Shown one piece after another: positions 1 through 13,198 of a stretch of DNA of 64,000 nt (position 1 is the stretch's first letter; every line of letters begins with the position of its first letter). Origin of the DNA: Sipunculus nudus (taxonomy: Eukaryota > Annelida > Sipuncula > Golfingiida > Sipunculidae); the NCBI GenBank assembly GCA_026874595.1, contig CM049307.1, positions 38,048,862 to 38,112,861 on the forward strand, in the 5' to 3' direction. A model generated the notes under the pieces. That model ran no database searches and was not told the DNA's origin. It worked only from the letters and a program-made list of their open reading frames with translations. Position numbers and translations under genes: made by a program.

Positions 1-2032
1 AGTAACGTTACTCTGGGGATCAAGGATCCTAACGTGTTCAAGCCGCCTGCATCATGCAAGGGTGTTGACGAGGAGGACCACGTAAGTCATACCATATTTT
101 TTGTTGTAAATCTATATATAAGTAGATAGTATCAACATGTTATTTAACGGCCTGTTCCGTATTGACTTCGTATTGGCCTGAAGGTTGCCCGAGGCCTGTT
201 GATGCGAGGGACAATACGACTGGCCGATGGCCAGTACCAAAGCAATACCCAACAAACCGGTTCAAAATACTTCAATTAATTATGTTATCAACACAACCAT
301 CCATGTACAGTCACTCTTTGTTCTAACCACTCTTCAGAAGAGCAAACGTGCCTCCAAGCACCTTTACACATTCAGGATAATATATTTATTATCAGTTTCA
401 TTCTCGTTAGGTGCGTCACAGACCGTAGTGACGTCACACTCCACGCGCTGCTCGTAGATTTCATTCTTTGGTGTTGCGTCATTGAATACACTGAGAGCCG
501 GGCTGATATAAGCTCACTGTATAAAAAAATGTAGAAGGCAAATCGCCTTGTATCACCGTACACAGGCGCTTGAATCGCTATTTGTGTTGATATTGGCTTA
601 AATCGTGTTCAAATCACCTTAACAACAATCCCCTACCGTTCAATGAGCTGTAAACCATGTTATATCGCTTGCCGGTACTTGTTTATATAATAGATACACA
701 AGGCCGGCATCCAAGTCTGCGGACGAGTCTGTATCCATTAAGCGACGAGCAGACAGATTTAACCCAGATTACTATTTCCATCGTTATCAACCAATCAGGT
801 GTTAGGTTCCAGGGGGGAATCCTTACTGCTGACCAAGATAAATGGGGATTTCCTCGTTTGGGGTAACAGCTGCTTAATGGATGCAGACTAGTTACAAATA
901 AGAGCTCATTACAAGTGGTACACTGTGTGTATTGGAATTGTTAATGCTTTTATAGAAAGGAGAACTGGCCATTTAACGACTGTAAGTTTCTTCCCTCGAA
1001 AATCTTTGATATATTCGGGAATTTGAATTGATTTCTTGTATTATCGCCAACCCACCGCAGACTTGGATGCCGGCCTTGTGTATCTATTATATAAACAAGT
1101 ACCGGCAAGCGATATAACATGGTTTACAGCTCATTGAACGGTAGGGGATTGTTGTTAAGGTAAATTGAACACGATTTAAGCCAATATCAACACAAATAGC
1201 GATTCAAGCGCCTGTGCACCGTATCACTGTATATGGGTGATAACTTGCGTGACTGCTTAATAAAGTACCAAAAATGCTACTATTGTCACCAGAATTCCTG
1301 GATGACAAAATTACGAGCATTGTATAACAGCATAAATTTACTCCCGCAAAGGCTTTTTTTTTGGGGGGGGGGGGGGCGGGGGGGCTGCTTGCCGAGACGA
1401 TTCTGACTTTAATGTCTGACAGAGTGAGCACATAAGCTTTATCCTGCTGTCCCCTGGACCATGCATGTCTCACTGAATCGTTTCAGATATTCCACATAGA
1501 CTGCTCCTGCAGGTTAAGTGAAATATATCGGCAGAGGCCATTGGCATTTTGCAAGTTAAAAGAATATTTTGATATTTTGCACCTGGACCTGGATCATGTC
1601 AGGAAGCAATCCGCAGTCCAGTAAATCATCCATTGCCTCAGTTTTCCTTAAAATATTCTTAACATATTAGGCATAAGAGGTGAAGATGAAAGAACAAATT
1701 GGGTAAATATCGTCTTCTTGTATAATGATAATACATAAAAACTTCCAAAGTATAACTGGAATAAAGGTTAAAGTTTTACATTATGATTTTTAAAATAAAA
1801 TAACTGAAAAGCATAAGATTGCTATCGGAAAAAAAACATGGAGATTAGAAACATTTGCGATACAGAAGAGTTACATGTCTGTATTGTGTTATTAACAAAT
1901 TTTAATTACTGAAGGTATATTAATGCCGAATACAATTACTGTATAATTAAACGTTAAATATGTTTTCCGTTTCAGTTCTTTGGAGAAGAGTACCAGGTTT
2001 TGGAGTATCTGCGTATGAAGCACACTGCATAA
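1..2032 (+). CDS. EPDR: Ependymin-related protein, copy A (3' part only)
   Basis: These are the last two exons of an ependymin-related gene whose first exons lie left of the window. The first exon seen (1-81) reads in frame from base 1 and ends at a GTAAGT donor. The second (1976-2032) follows a pyrimidine tract and CAG and ends in TAA. Together they give 45 residues and correspond to exons 5 and 6 of the complete copies downstream. The conserved block DPNVFKPPASCKG, an NVT glycosylation sequon and the C-terminal GEEY...LEYLR motif are all present. The sequence is closer to copy C than to copy B. Ependymin-related proteins are secreted glycoproteins with a lipocalin-like hydrophobic pocket; the ligand cannot be told from sequence. 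No lesion is visible in the part seen. Confidence 0.85.
82..1975 (+). other. Copy A intron between exons 5 and 6
   Basis: This 1.9-kb phase 0 intron carries the 656-bp foldback element at 561-1216 and a poly-G tract near 1364-1384. No coding signal was seen in the remainder, which is AT-rich. Confidence 0.7.
561..1216. mobile_element. Foldback DNA transposon with 7-bp target duplication
   Basis: The first 162 bases (561-722) and the last 162 (1055-1216) are near-perfect reverse complements with only a few differences, around a 332-bp spacer. The ends read CACAGGCGCTTGAATCG and its complement. CACCGTA lies immediately outside both ends (554-560 and 1217-1223), as expected of a target-site duplication. 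No transposase frame is present, so it is non-autonomous. A further short complementary pair (728-743 with 869-885) lies in the spacer. The superfamily is uncertain. Confidence 0.85.
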
Positions 2033-4267
2033 AACCAGGCCAATGTTACCCGTTTCGCATTTCTCTTGATTCGTGAGTGGTACCCGTCGTCCAGACGTTT
2101 CATTGTCATCTTCCTACCGAACTAGACCGAAAAAAATTATTTTATGCACAATATCTTGTCTGTAATAGGGTTTCATTTATTCTGCAGGATGCCATTTGGG
2201 CGATGTGTCTTTTTTTTAAATTAGAAGTAATTTCTGAGTGTAATAAATATCAAGTTATTGTCAGCACATTGTGTTGCAAATGAAATGAACCCGAGATAAA
2301 TTTGAGCGACCTCTGGTGGAGACTTCAGAATGCTGAGTCGATATAAAAAATGAAAACAACTATTGGTGTGCTGAGACAAGATATGTTTATTTATGTTGCT
2401 TTCTAATGGTGGTTCTAAACTATAGTTATTCATTGGTATTACCGGGTGATATTTCTATTTTGCAATGTTATAGTTTTTCTTTTCATGATCGGTATTCCTT
2501 CATTGGCATAGCTATTTTGATATTTCAGTACATTTTTAATTTTTATTCCAATTCAAGGTCTTTTGATGATGTTTTGTCGAGCTCAAGTGGTTGATTTATT
2601 AGATTTTAAGATGAAATAAACGCATTTTTCTTAATAATATAAAAGTTCAATGTTGTTATATAGTTATATATATGTGTGTGTGTGTATGTGTGATTGGATA
2701 GGAATTTTATGAAATATCTCAGATGAGGGACCATATGCAAATGATCCCCAACTGAATCAATTTACCTTTTTAGGTCGACGAAATTATATCCTACAAATGA
2801 ATTTTTTTTTCTTTCCCCTTATCCTTACATATGTGCACTGTCCATTTACTAAAGTTCCTTACAAAAATGCCAGTATAACCTATCTTAAGCTATAGTAATT
2901 CAATTTAGTTTAACGGAAAAAGAGTATTTTCACGAGTTCACAACATAACATTAGTTGATATGATATAGTTCTGTTAATCAATGTTCAAAATATAAGTATA
3001 ATTATGTTAATTATGACGTACAATATATACATCAAAGTTCAAGGCATTCCAATCATTTGTTGTGGGAGGGACTGGCGCTAACGCTTGCATTTGTAATAAA
3101 AAATGATCACCTTTAGTGATAAAATACAACTGATCATGGCTGTTAAATAGATCAGACAAACTACTTCAGTTTAATGAATCGCAGAAAAATTATTCTTCAG
3201 CAACTTTACTGAGCATAGTTAAGAGTAAATATATTCAAAATTGTGTTACTTTATACCTCGAAGTCAGTAGGGGAAAAAAGGGATATGATTTCGGGCTTCC
3301 CAAGCAGGTAACCAGATCAAGATATATATAAAATACATGGATGTTATGCATTATCTTTCAAGGTCTGATGATTTCGTGTCCTGTTACATGCAGACTGGAG
3401 AACGACATACGAATATCCAACCCTATAAAGGGCATTATTGAACGTAGCTGTGCTAAGAATGGGCTTGAAAACTAAACACCATGGGTCTGCTGCTAAACAT
3501 GCACGGAGTTGGGTTAATACATGTTGTTTATTATTTTTTTACACTCTGCTTTTTCGGCACCTTGCATTTCTAAAACGTTGTTGCCCCCCCCCCCCCCCCC
3601 CACACACACCCCTCTTTATTTCCCCCTTTTGATCTTGGATTTGGTCATGAGGGATGGGGTAGAAACCGGCAGATTTTATGATGTTTTATTTGAGAGCATC
3701 ATATTGCCATATTGACAGGATATGGCGTGCCAATGAGAAATGTAAATTATTATGCAGAATCCTGGTTTTTGGGTACAGCCATACTGGTTGTAGACTTGTG
3801 TTACCTGCGTGTATTTAATCTAACGCACGCCTTTCAGCGAATACGGCTATATTTTATAAGGAATAATTGGCAGTTATTATCCCAGGCGGCAAATATACCA
3901 GAGCATGGGATGAAAAAAAAATGCGACGCCTTACAACTGCTAGGGAGAGTCCCATAACGAAATATACTGATATCAGTGATAAAGCTAGAAGAAAATATGA
4001 ACTGTCGTTGCGCCATCGGTCTTTCTGGCCCAAAGTTGACTCCATCAGCGTAATTTGAATTTGCAAGTCAACCCTTAAAACTAAGCAAGTTGGACAATTT
4101 AATTCATGTACATGTATGTTCAGCTTGTGTATATGCATGTATACGTACCCAAACTATGCTAAATATTACACATTCTGACATGAACATAATGAACAAGTCG
4201 GAAGTGTTCAAAACACATAAAAGCACACTTGTAAAATGTAAAAGTAGAATTTCCACAGGAAAAAAAA

Positions 4268-4560
4268 GTATCGCCTCCTCCAGGATGGTATGCGTACATT
4301 CCTTGTATGTGTGTGTGTGTGTTCGAAATATAACTCACGCAGTTATGAATGGAAACTCATGGAAATTTTCAGACCATTTCGGGAATGAAGATTATATTAT
4401 TATGTGGAACCGAAAAATAGTCCGTATTCAGGAACTTCATCAAGGAATATTCACACATGTTCAGTCACTTGTGCAAGAATGAACCTGGAATTATGGGTCG
4501 AATAAGTGATGGCCCACCTGGCGCAGGCTATTATTTAATGGAATGCAGATTTCCCGTTTG
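4268..4560 (+). mobile_element. Short interspersed element, GGCGGAGGC family, copy 1 (degenerate)
   Basis: It matches the copies at 9564-9848 and (reversed) 41863-42217 in the same order of landmarks: GCCTCC near the start, a GTGTGTGT stretch, a block reading ATCAAGGAATATTCACA, a block with GAACCTGG(G)AAT, and an end block GAATGCAGATTTC. This copy has lost the GGCGGAGGC near its end. No coding capacity. Confidence 0.6.
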
Positions 4561-5137
4561 CGTCTGTATTCATCCCACCTACAATAGAAATATAAGCCCT
4601 CGAACAGCTCTACACCCATACACATCTAGCCACACAATATCATTAAATTGACACATTTATTGACGTACATTTGTCAACTCTACGCCCCTTTAATTGAAGA
4701 AACATATACATCGTACCAAACACAAGCGTCAGGAAGACTGCCAATGGTCCCGTGTGCTTCAATGAGGAAACCTCATACAGGTCTGGCAGTATAATAAGCA
4801 TTACATACACACAAACAAAATGTCCGTAATGACCCTTCTGTAGAGACGTAAAAGTGGTGAACTCTGATTTGTGAAGCTTAATGAAAATTATATGTAAACA
4901 TGGAAGTGACAAAATTGTGCCACAAGTATCAATGCCCTTTTTTCTCCAACAGCAGTGCGCATTTGTCGACATTTTGTCCCCTCCCACCAGCATTATAACA
5001 GTGTTTCCATAACTAATCTGTAAATTCTTATCATGCCCATGCACAAAATGTGTATTTACTAACAATATCTACCATTCAGGTGCTTAAATACAAGGGATGG
5101 AGGTACTGATGAATTTTATATTACTCCCGATGCCGCT

Positions 5138-5144
5138 ATATATA

Positions 5145-5180
<36 letters not shown>
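5138..5180. repeat. (TA)n microsatellite
   Basis: An interrupted run of alternating T and A. Confidence 0.9.
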
Positions 5181-5182
<2 letters not shown>

Positions 5183-5677
5183 ATATAAGTCTAATTTTGT
5201 ACGCCTAATATTCTGTTGGTAGTTGGGGCATGTATACAAGTCTTTACAGTATGTGACAGAGTGTTTTAATCTACTGGACTCAAGATTGACTCGGATCTGA
5301 TTTCTCGAGTCCTTATACCTCCGAGTCCGAATACTGAACCTTCAGTCCAAGTCCGGACTCCAGTCCTCTATCACTACCTTTTAAGCAAGAGTGTGTGTGT
5401 GTGGGGGGGGGGGGGGCAATGTTATCTCTCTCCCCTCCCCTCCCCCTGCTATTGAGATAATGTTATTTATATATTGGAAATGAAATATATTAACAATAAG
5501 AAATACAGACTTTGGTTCCATTGCTGAGTTTACGGTTATGATATTATATATCTTAACCTGGTTTAGAATTAACTTATATTTGAAATATAATACCTTTTTT
5601 TTAAACACAATTGTAATATATTTAAAATGTGTCACACAGACAATAAAATATGCAGATTTAGTAAACAACTACATTAC

Positions 5678-5680
<3 letters not shown>

Positions 5681-5730
<50 letters not shown>
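5681..5730. repeat. (TA)n microsatellite upstream of copy B
   Basis: About 50 bases of alternating TA ending about 155 bp before the copy B start codon. The frames through it (poly Tyr-Ile) are artefacts. Confidence 0.9.
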
Positions 5731-5738
<8 letters not shown>

Positions 5739-5884
5739 CTCCCATTCAGACCCTAACATCCCTCCGTTTCAGAGGGATATATTGCTTATAATCGCTAATG
5801 ACAAATCCATGCAAGCACATGACGTTGACTCTGGGTCTTACACACCTGACTGTTTAGGGCCATTCCTAATCAGTAACTCTAGCC

Positions 5885-8800
5885 ATGAAGACTGCTGTTG
5901 TATTATTGGCTCTGTTCTTCGTCTGTTTGGCCCGGGAGGCCTCCAAGCCATGCTGTTACCCCGACCAATGGGAGGGGAACATGGCTGAGTTTTCCGGATA
6001 TTACGCACGCCGATACCAGAAAGAAGGACTTGTCATGGTTAGTATGGATTTTCCCCTTCTTTCAATGTAACACACTGGGCACCCATAAAATATGCAGCGT
6101 AATGGATTGCCGTTAGAGTGCATTTTTACTTATGACTATGTCTGTTGTCACGACTCAGGTAGGTCGACGAGTCCAACCTAAATGCCCGCAGAGTTGTGAT
6201 TTCACGGCTACATAAAAACATAACTCGCATCCCTTTCTTTAAATAAATTGATAGGGCCTGGGAATCATGAAACCAGTAACAAAAGAACAGCCGTTCAAAA
6301 ACGATGGGTAGGTTTTATTATTTCAAATAACCAAAAACATTAGAAGCCGTGTTTTAATTGTACTATAATCCTTTATTATTCAGTATGATGATGCTAAATA
6401 CATACCCTTTCTTCAGCAGCACCTGTTCTCTTGAGAAAACTGACCGTTCTGAACATCGGAATACCGATCGTTAGTTTCCCTAACCTCCACGGCGATATCC
6501 GAGACCAGACCAAGGTTTTTGTAATTAAACCAAAGCATTTATCTCTCTATATCTTCATATACACTGCGGGCAATTTTGTATATAGTTATAACAATATTGA
6601 CTTGTACGCTTCCTTTATTCTCCGTCGGCTGCATAATGGCTTCAGGCTGTATCTCACTGAGCAACGACAGCTTGCGACTACAGTTGGAGACACAACAATT
6701 GCGAAAAAATACGCGAATTAACGACAATTTTCACTTGCAATCACACTGAATTGTACTTACGACACGATTGCGTACATCGCACGAGTATAGTATGGAAGAT
6801 ATTCCAAAGTTCTCGCCATATTATTTCAGCGTAACGGGCCGTTACGCCTTTAAGTGTTAATATTAAGCATGTCACCGGATGAAGACTGAATGTCAAATAA
6901 CAGTCCAAGTTTAAATCCCACCAAATCCCCAGAGCTCTTGATTGTTTTACACCCTTTTCGCACCCCTCATGGCAGCCGACATGAACCTGCATTAATATTA
7001 TTGTAATGAGATAATCGGTGTGTTTCTATGACCCAGTGAAACAAAGTGCTCGTTTGCATACGCTTGGTTGATATTTACTCTATCTCGTCTCCATTTGAGC
7101 GGCGCGAATCTCAAACCCGTTGTCATCACTGGTCAGGACACGGCGACAGCAACTTAAGATCTCGCCAGCCCGGCTATTTACAGGTTCGGTTAACGGTTTT
7201 TCATATTGTCTTTCAGGATAGGGAAGGTAATATCACTTGATGTTAACAAATCTTTTGGGGAACTAATACCGGAAGCTTCAATATACACGCAAACGTCAAT
7301 GTAATATACCAGAAACGTGCGATATTGAAATTTAAGTCCGACTTGAAACTATTAAACTACACATCATTATTATTGAGGGAGCTGGACATCTTTAAATTTT
7401 ATCCTTTCAGACAATGTAAGACTTCTGATAATTGAATAATTTAAAGACGAGGGAATGTAAGATAATTCAAATAAACATTGTTGAGGCAGTTAGAGAACAA
7501 TGGCCCAGACGGACGAAGAAAGTAGGCCAAAATGATTGAATTTTCGCGGAAGAAGTATAGCAGAATTTATATCCGACGATAATCATGTAAAGGGTCCGGC
7601 GGAAATTGACTCTACCAACATGACTTGTATGGGACCACCTGATTGGATACTATTTTTATCCACCGAGCAGAGCTAAAATCACGAGGCACAGGATTCACGT
7701 GCAAAACGTGCACATGCCTGTTGGGAGAATGTGCATATGGAACTTGAAACCAATCAAACTCCCTTTAAACAAAGTCCAAGCAGAAAAGTCGAACGCATTC
7801 ACTACCAATCAGGGAACCTTTGAAACTTTTTTCTCGGACTTTCCCCATTTCCCAAAAAGGCAGTGAATGAAGCGGACGAAAAACAAGTCATGAAATGATA
7901 AATATAGAGCAAGTATTTTGTAAAAAAAATCTAGCAAGCCCACCGGACCTGATATGTTCTAGATCTACCGGCCCAAAGCAATTTAAACCAGCCACCGGCC
8001 GGCGGGCCGGCGCTAGTCGCAAACCCTGTGCTTACCTTAAAAATAAACACAAACTTATTTGTTAATTCACCACCCCATAGTCCCCAGCAAACGGCCGCTA
8101 CTTGTTATACAACCTGAATAGTAGCGTTGAGCTGCCATGCCAGGACGCAGGCAGCGCACAGACAGGCCTGATCGAATAACAATTAGTGGAGCTTACAATA
8201 TACGGAAATGACTGCCGACATGCATGGTTATGTTTTAATCCAAAGTATTCTAAAATTATTTGGGGCATCTGATTTTTGTATGTAAATGTTCTTTCAGAAG
8301 CATATACTTGGTGTTGGTACGTGTAAGATAATACCGCATTCTCCCAAGAAAGGCAATATATTTGTTTAAGACTAAGATTTCCATTTCAAAATTAAAAACT
8401 GCAAGCAAACATCCTGTCACGGACACAATTGAAACGTGAAACATTTATACTGTTACATATGCCATAAAATAAATTGTTATTTTGTACCATATATAGATCG
8501 GAGCCAAGCTTTCGTACGATGGAAAGGGGAAGAAAGTGGCGGCCTATGCCGCCGGGGTGGGTATTCGTCCGGTCAAGGTCATCATGGACTATTCTACTGT
8601 GAGTGATTTACGGTACTTATCTTTTGATATAAATCTTTATATATCCATCCGCCAAATATTACCGTTGAAGATGTATAGTAAATCAGTAGAAAGGCCACAT
8701 ATCTTGACGTTTTATTAACTGCCATTCCTTTAACCAACAAGCGTGATTCCAAGGAGAACTAGTTCCAGTTTTTTTTGGGAAAACCCAGTAGTCAAGAGAA

Positions 8801-11800
8801 AGAACATTCCTGGACCACCAGTATACTTTAACATTATAAACTTATTATTTACATTTATCTGGTTTGTACCTATTCTCTTTAAAACCTAAACCACACAGAG
8901 TGCGTAATTTGTTTTGGCCATCCGCCAGCGCACGTATTAAAGCAAGCTGAGAGCAGCAGCCTCTCTCCAACTTCTCATGTCTAAATTAACTACAGAGCTG
9001 TTGAGGTGTTCTGATTATATATACTGTACCAATATTACCTGGAAGACTTAAGTGTGTGCTTACATTCAGAGTTAAAGAATATATGCCTTGCAGGTTTAGA
9101 TACCACGAAGAGTCAATCAGCAGGTCTATAAAACAACCATCGTTATCGACTACAGATTGAGGTCTATGCAATTTAAATACCATACCGAACATGTGCGTGC
9201 TTACGCTCGTTATTTATGTCAGTGGTACATTGCCACTGTAGTAAAAAGAAAATGTTATACATGTATTATGGAATTAAACGTTTCTGTAAAAGCATATTCA
9301 AAGCAAGAATTATTAAAATTTATGTTGCCCTATATATAAGAAGAAGCAGTATACGCTGATAGGATTAAAACAAAGGATGTGTTCTTTTTCCTTTTTTTTT
9401 GTAATTTCAGTTGATGTGGTGTTTTATTTTTATATTTCAGGGATATATGTACCTAATTCACAAGGATAAGTGTACTGTGCACCACACCAAACTACCCTTC
9501 AGACCAGCATGCGTCCCGAGTAAGTTCTGTTATTAATCTGGTCTATGTATTATAGTCATTCATTGCCTCCCCGAGGAGGTTATGCGTTCATCCCAGTTCG
9601 TGTGTGTTTGTTCCTGTGTATGTTTGTTCACTGCATATCTCACGTATTCATGAACGGAATGGGCAAATGAAGAACCGATTTGATTTAGTTGTGGGTCTGA
9701 CACACGACCTGGATTCAGGAAGGCCATCAAGGAATATTCACAAATGTTGAGTATCTTATGCACTAATGAACCTGGGAATATGGACCAAACAAGTGAACGC
9801 AAACACATGGCGGAGGCTTGCATTCCTTAGAATGCAGATTTCTAGTTGGGTATAAGCTGACCTGACACAGAAGTATAAGATATACGTCCTGATTTTACAT
9901 CGTCTGGTCGAATATTGTAGGTATTGATTCAGCAAGCGTGACTGTTACTTTCTTATTTAAAGGCACATACCTATCATACCATACCGGGATTAATGGTATG
10001 TGTCATATACTGGTATGTTTGTAATGGTGAAATGGTGAATTATAGCCAATAGATTATGAATCAGGTGAGTCTCAACGTATCACCGTGGGACTTTGTGGAG
10101 ATCAAAGTCAAATTATTGTTATTCCAAAATATTGTTTAGAAAACTATTTCTACCTTCGAGGGTTCAACCTTTTTTCTAAAATTATTGCATTTGAAGAAAA
10201 TAGCTGACTTATAACTGAAGGTTCTATTTTGAATTATAATTGACCAGGCAATTCAGTTATGTTCGTTTGTGCAATACATCAGAACCCTATGTATCATCTT
10301 CATATCGAAAATTGCCTCCGTGTTCACAAAATTTTAATTTAAAACCCTTCATAACTATTTAGTTTGAAAGAAATTATAAATCGGATGTGCTTGTTTTCAT
10401 TTTTCAATTTGTCATATTTGCATTGTATTCAGACCGTTGACAAAACAGTTAAATTTTGTAACAACCATTGATTAATACAAGTGTAACATTTTACCGATAA
10501 TTTAAGCTAATGGGGAGAAAAAGCTTGGCTTGAGATTTATTTTTAAACGTCCTTTACAAGAATATACACCAAAACCGTGTCGTCATTACAAGGTATGCTC
10601 ACATTCAGCATGTGAGAATGAACCTTGCCATGTGTGAAGTATTTATTCATATACGGAAACGCCACCTGGCGAACAAACTGAGTACGAAATTAAAGTATAG
10701 GAAATGTATACACTACACTACTATATGTACACATCTTTTGTATCATCAAAGGTAAGGCCACCTACCTAGGCGCCGCCTTCCAGGGTGCAGGGGACGACAA
10801 GCTGGACCTGAACGCCTGGGCAGTCAACGAGAAGGGAGTGAGGGCAGTCGTCTCAGTGACGCAGTCTGGTTGTATACCAGTTGGAGAGATAGTTTTCGGA
10901 AGTTGGCGTGGAGGTATGTCATGATTAGCTGCCATGCAACAGGCATCGTCACGTGTTCGTTCACTCTATGACAAGTACAGCAAAGCAAGCATACTGATTT
11001 AATTTATTTAACTTTATCCAGCCGCAGGGTGATATGACTTTTTTTGTGAAAGCAAGTTTAACCAAACTTGTTCAATGCACTAGAATTTTTGAAGCCCTTT
11101 ATAAAAAGAATGTTAATATTCCGTACATAAATTGTGTTTTAAATATGAAGGGTATATTTAAAGTGTTGCAAATTCGCGCTCTTCGTTTATGATACAGGAA
11201 AATATACACATCTTTCTTTCTGTCTGTCTGCCTCAATCCATATATCTGTATTTCTTTATAAATTGAATATTGAGAAGCAAGTCATTTTAGGTCCGCCACG
11301 GGATTAGGAACCTTGTTAAATAGGAATTTAAGAATTCTTATTAATTTATTAATTCGTATGTTCTTGGCTATACGCTCACTCATTGCCCTCACATTGTTTT
11401 TCACAGTTGACTTTGAGAGTTCCATTGGGTTCTCTAACTTCACTATTGGAATCCATGACCCAAGTGTGTTTGTGCCTCCACCGTCATGCAAGACTGTGGA
11501 CGACAACAACCACGTGAGTCAGTTCTGTAATGTAACGTCACACCCGGTAGCATGGGGAATGTCTGCTAAGAGAAAATGGCGGAGGGGGGGTGGGGTGGCA
11601 ACGCAATTAAATCAATTCATAAACATATAGTAGTGGAAGCATGTCGCATTGTGTATAATTTTATAAAATAACAAATAATTTAGAGATAAAATGCTTATAC
11701 CATTTTTCCCGTTAATTCGGTATATTAATTATAACCCAATTCACAATACTTCCTTGAGGAAGGCAACACTGAAATCATTGTGCCGCTTCAGGAGAACACT

Positions 11801-12154
11801 TTTGACTATTAATAGACTACGTAAACAAAATAAGGGTACATTCCATATCCTGAACTTCTCGATATGTGATGCATGATTGAAAAATTATGAAATGGAAATA
11901 TGAAATTATTTCCTAGCTTGAATAACTCCACTGGTGATCCTCCATTTATCATAGAACGTGGAGGTTTACTGTTCCCATTGAATCAGAGCTATTTTCGTTT
12001 CATAGAAAAAATCTCAAGTACCAGAAAACCACTTAAAGATAAACATAACCTTATTTTTGAAAAATGTATTTTACTTCATATATTATCTTTACTTCAGAAC
12101 TTTGGAGAGGATTACCGAGTCCTTGAGTACCTTCGGATGAAGTTCACGGCGTAA
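5885..12154 (+). CDS. EPDR: Ependymin-related protein, copy B (complete, six exons)
   Basis: Exons are 5885-6037, 8497-8598, 9441-9519, 10752-10913, 11407-11513 and 12098-12154, all with GT donors and AG acceptors. They encode 219 residues, the usual length for ependymin-related secreted proteins. Residues 1-16 are a signal peptide (MKTAVVLLALFFVCLA). The mature part has six cysteines at 23, 24, 96, 109, 152 and 193, matching copy C exactly, and an NFT sequon at 176. Family blocks include KPCC, GxKLSYDGK, GCIPVGEI and the C-terminal LEYLR. It differs from A and C in exon 5 (VPPPSCK for KPPASCK), so it is the most diverged of the intact copies. The exon 4 acceptor (CATCAAAG) has a weak pyrimidine tract but preserves frame and length. 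By inference it is a secreted glycoprotein with a hydrophobic-ligand fold; its role is unknown. Confidence 0.88.
6038..8496 (+). other. Copy B intron 1
   Basis: A 2.46-kb phase 0 intron with donor GTTAGT and acceptor ATATAG. No transposon was recognised with confidence. The short frames inside have no family features. Confidence 0.6.
9564..9848 (+). mobile_element. Short interspersed element, GGCGGAGGC family, copy 2
   Basis: This is the best-preserved copy, lying in copy B intron 3. It begins TGCCTCCCCGAGGAGG, continues with the TTCATCCC...GTTCGTGTGTGTTTGTT block, and ends with ATGGCGGAGGCTTGCATTC then GATTTCTAGTTG. Such elements are widespread in marine invertebrate genomes; I recognise the consensus but cannot place it in a superfamily. 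Confidence 0.7.
9849..10751 (+). other. Rest of copy B intron 3
   Basis: AT-rich intron sequence up to the exon 4 acceptor. No repeat or gene was recognised. Confidence 0.5.
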
Positions 12155-12439
12155 ACAGAATAATGGTCTCCTGATCATGAAGGACATCGAAGAATGCATG
12201 TTCATATTAATCTCTGATTGTCTTGTAAGAAAAGTAAAGAATGCAAATTAAACCATGAACAATCTTACCCTTCTCTCCTGTTGTTCCTTCCGAGGTTGCT
12301 TATGTTTAAAGCCAGCTGTTCACCTGTTTTTCCGTAGAATTTATGCGATTTTTGGCTTACTCTGCGTAAATACATTTTTACGTGGATTGTACAACTATTT
12401 ATAATGCCTAATACCACACACCTGTCATGACTCGAGTGT

Positions 12440-12545
12440 TGGCGCTCGGTGAGGTAGTCGGTGAGGACGGAAGAAAGCGGAGAACCCAGGGAAAACCACC
12501 GACCTTGGAGGGCAACTATACAACCCACTCCCATAGCCTTTTGCA
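12440..12545 (-). mobile_element. tRNA-type SINE body fragment
   Basis: The reverse strand matches the body of the SINE at 31249-31400: GAGTGGGTTGT, then CCAAGG(T/C)CG(G/A)TGGTTT, then GGGTTCTC and TTTC. The tRNA-like head is not preserved here. Confidence 0.55.
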
Positions 12546-13198
12546 TAAATAAACTGGATCCGGTCTGAACGATAAGATGAAAACCAAAGCAGGACAGTAT
12601 CGGTTATTTCAAGGCACACTAGGATTGTCATTTCCAAAGACACAATTCATTATTATTATTTTGAAAAGACGCTTATGGGTCACTTGAACATTCACTGACC
12701 TTTCCGGCAATAAATGACACTTTCAATGAAGACATTGCGGCAAGTTTGCGATTTCGTTTCTCAATTAACATTTGGCGATGTACCTGCAGCCGGCTTTTAC
12801 GAATACAAAGGGACTGGCTGTTTCACAGATTTGGAAAAGGTGTATCAGGGATTAATACTAAAAAGGCAGAAAGGCTGTAAGCCATACATTTACACGATTT
12901 GCCTTCAGGATCAAGATTCTTGTAAAATGCCCCTTTCTAATTATATAACCTTAATCCTTACATTTTTACGATAAACTTTAACTCTAAGCGTTAAAATTAT
13001 CTAAAGTTTTGGGTTTAATTGAGCTGCTTAAATCCTCGAAAGGTCCTGTATCTGATTTAATCCATTATATTCGACGTAAACACATAGTCACACACGGTAA
13101 AACACAAATTGAAGAAGGGTTTATCCTCTCACATAGAAGGGATCGAAATATACACGAACAAGGAAGGTCTTTTACGGGTTTGAACTAGCATAGCATAC

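Larger units (their letters stand above)
2033..5884. other. Intergenic region between copies A and B
   Basis: The copy A 3' UTR should begin here, with candidate AATAAA signals at 2242-2247 and 2615-2620. The rest holds a short TG repeat near 2670, a poly-C tract at about 3585-3600, a GGCGGAGGC-family element, two TA microsatellites and a poly-G tract near 5403. The small open frames are low-complexity or chance frames. No gene was recognised. Confidence 0.6.

Noticed and set aside
5538..5988. Frames with poly Tyr-Ile
   Set aside because: They are translations of the TA microsatellite; only the EPDR exon starting at 5885 is coding.
12714..12974. Frame beginning MKT-like, suggestive of an EPDR first exon
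   Set aside because: After LSMKTLRQ there is no hydrophobic signal core, no KPCC and no QWEG motif, and no donor at the expected place.
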